Assembly (NCBI GenBank): GCA_023489135.1
Contig: JAMDCE010000576.1
Coordinates: forward strand, 17,937-31,993
Direction: 5' to 3'
Length of the DNA stretch: 14,057 bases
DNA from: Chloroflexota bacterium
GTDB lineage: Bacteria; Chloroflexota; Chloroflexia; JAMDCE01
Shown: positions 13,587 through 14,057 of the stretch, piece by piece
How positions within the stretch are numbered: position 1 is the first letter of the stretch
Layout: every line of letters starts with the position of its first letter
Made by a program: the position numbers and the translations under genes
Notes under the pieces: model-generated
The model's database searches: none
The model's input: only the letters and a program-made list of their open reading frames with translations
Told to the model about the DNA's origin: nothing

Positions 13587-14057
13587 ATGAGCGACAGGAA
13601 ACGAGATATCATCGCCCACATCGAGGGAGCGCGCGGGGACCTGGTGGACCTGGCCCAGAGCCTGGATGCGGAGTCGCTGGCGCGGCCGACCTGCAACGAG
13701 GGCTGGTGCGTCAAGGACGTGCTCGCTCACCTGGCTGGCTCGGAGGCGGGGTTGAAGAGGCTGGCGAACCTGGCCGCCAAGGGAGAATCCGCCGTGCGGC
13801 CCGGCTTTGATCTGCACGAGTACAACAAGGAGCAAGTCAACCTGCGCCGGGATCGGACTATCCCGGATCTTCTGGCGGAATTGGCGACCAGCCGGACCGC
13901 GACCCTGGCGTTCCTGGAAACCCTGCCGGAAGATGCCCTGGACAAGTTGGGCTCCCTATCCACCGGCTTGGAGCAGACCACCGAGCAGATCTTGAGGCGC
14001 ATCGGCGATCACGATCGATTGCACGCAGAGGAGATTCAGAAGGCGATCGCGGAGTAA
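13587..14057 (+). CDS. DinB-like / maleylpyruvate-isomerase N-terminal-fold protein
   Basis: This 156-residue all-helical protein is of the DinB / MDMPI_N superfamily. The superfamily includes metal-dependent thiol-cofactor enzymes and many proteins of unknown role. The helix-2 signature GWCVKDVLAHLAG (39-51) gives a putative metal ligand H48. A late HDRLHAEEI (142-150) supplies H142 and H146, consistent with a three-His site. It begins after AGGAGG (13575-13580) with a 6-base gap, 61 bases downstream of the SDR, so co-transcription is likely. The TAA is the last codon of the window, so the gene is complete. Specific function unknown; a thiol-S-transferase or detoxification role is only a family-level guess. 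Confidence 0.8.
   Translation: MSDRKRDIIAHIEGARGDLVDLAQSLDAESLARPTCNEGWCVKDVLAHLAGSEAGLKRLANLAAKGESAVRPGFDLHEYNKEQVNLRRDRTIPDLLAELATSRTATLAFLETLPEDALDKLGSLSTGLEQTTEQILRRIGDHDRLHAEEIQKAIAE

Noticed and set aside
1..14057. CRISPR arrays, tRNA/rRNA genes, insertion sequences or prophage genes
   Set aside because: I saw no regularly spaced repeats, cloverleaf sequences, transposase motifs or terminal inverted repeats; the only repeats are the short ones listed.

Overview
The window looks like anaerobic bacterial DNA of moderately high GC (my impression is close to 60%; not computed). It is gene-dense. Several starts are GTG or TTG, and Shine-Dalgarno sites of the GGAGG type are strong. Soluble corrinoid methyltransferase genes, a glutaconyl-CoA decarboxylase alpha subunit and a ComEC protein fit an anaerobic bacterium such as a Chloroflexota (Dehalococcoidia-like) or Firmicutes relative. 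No RNA gene or marker protein fixes the phylum, so this placement is weak.

Region A (about 1-6770, all + strand) reads as one corrinoid methyl-transfer operon. In order it holds: a CobW-type GTPase cut by or damaged near the left edge; a [2Fe-2S]/ASKHA reductive activator of corrinoid proteins; an MtrH-family pterin methyltransferase; a UroD/MtaA-family methyltransferase with a complete zinc site; a B12-binding corrinoid protein; an isochorismatase-type cysteine hydrolase; a short NrfD-like membrane protein; and a 38-residue single-span membrane ORF joined to it by an ATGA overlap. MtrH + UroD + corrinoid protein + activator is the same set of parts as the Mto/Odm O-demethylase systems. The expected flow is methylated substrate -> UroD enzyme -> Co(I) corrinoid protein -> MtrH-like enzyme -> tetrahydrofolate (or another pterin), with the activator rescuing Co(II) and the GTPase probably acting as a metallochaperone. 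The substrate is not evident. The hydrolase and the two membrane ORFs at the 3' end are the unusual part. A palindromic intergenic repeat sits between the activator and mtrH-like genes.

Region B (6771-10698, + strand) has a structured spacer, a phenylacetate-CoA-ligase-family adenylating enzyme in which the usual C-terminal catalytic lysine position appears to be valine, and a full-length ComEC DNA-uptake channel with no visible Shine-Dalgarno site. A strong hairpin closes the region.

Region C (10699-14057) has gcdA on the - strand, converging on comEC and preceded by a near-perfect extended -10 promoter. A 355-base divergent spacer separates it from a + strand FabG-like short-chain dehydrogenase and a DinB-like protein that ends at the window edge. 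A CoA ligase, an SDR and GcdA near a possible O-demethylase would suit anaerobic breakdown of methoxylated aromatics, but that link is inference: comEC lies between them and no ring-reducing enzymes are present.
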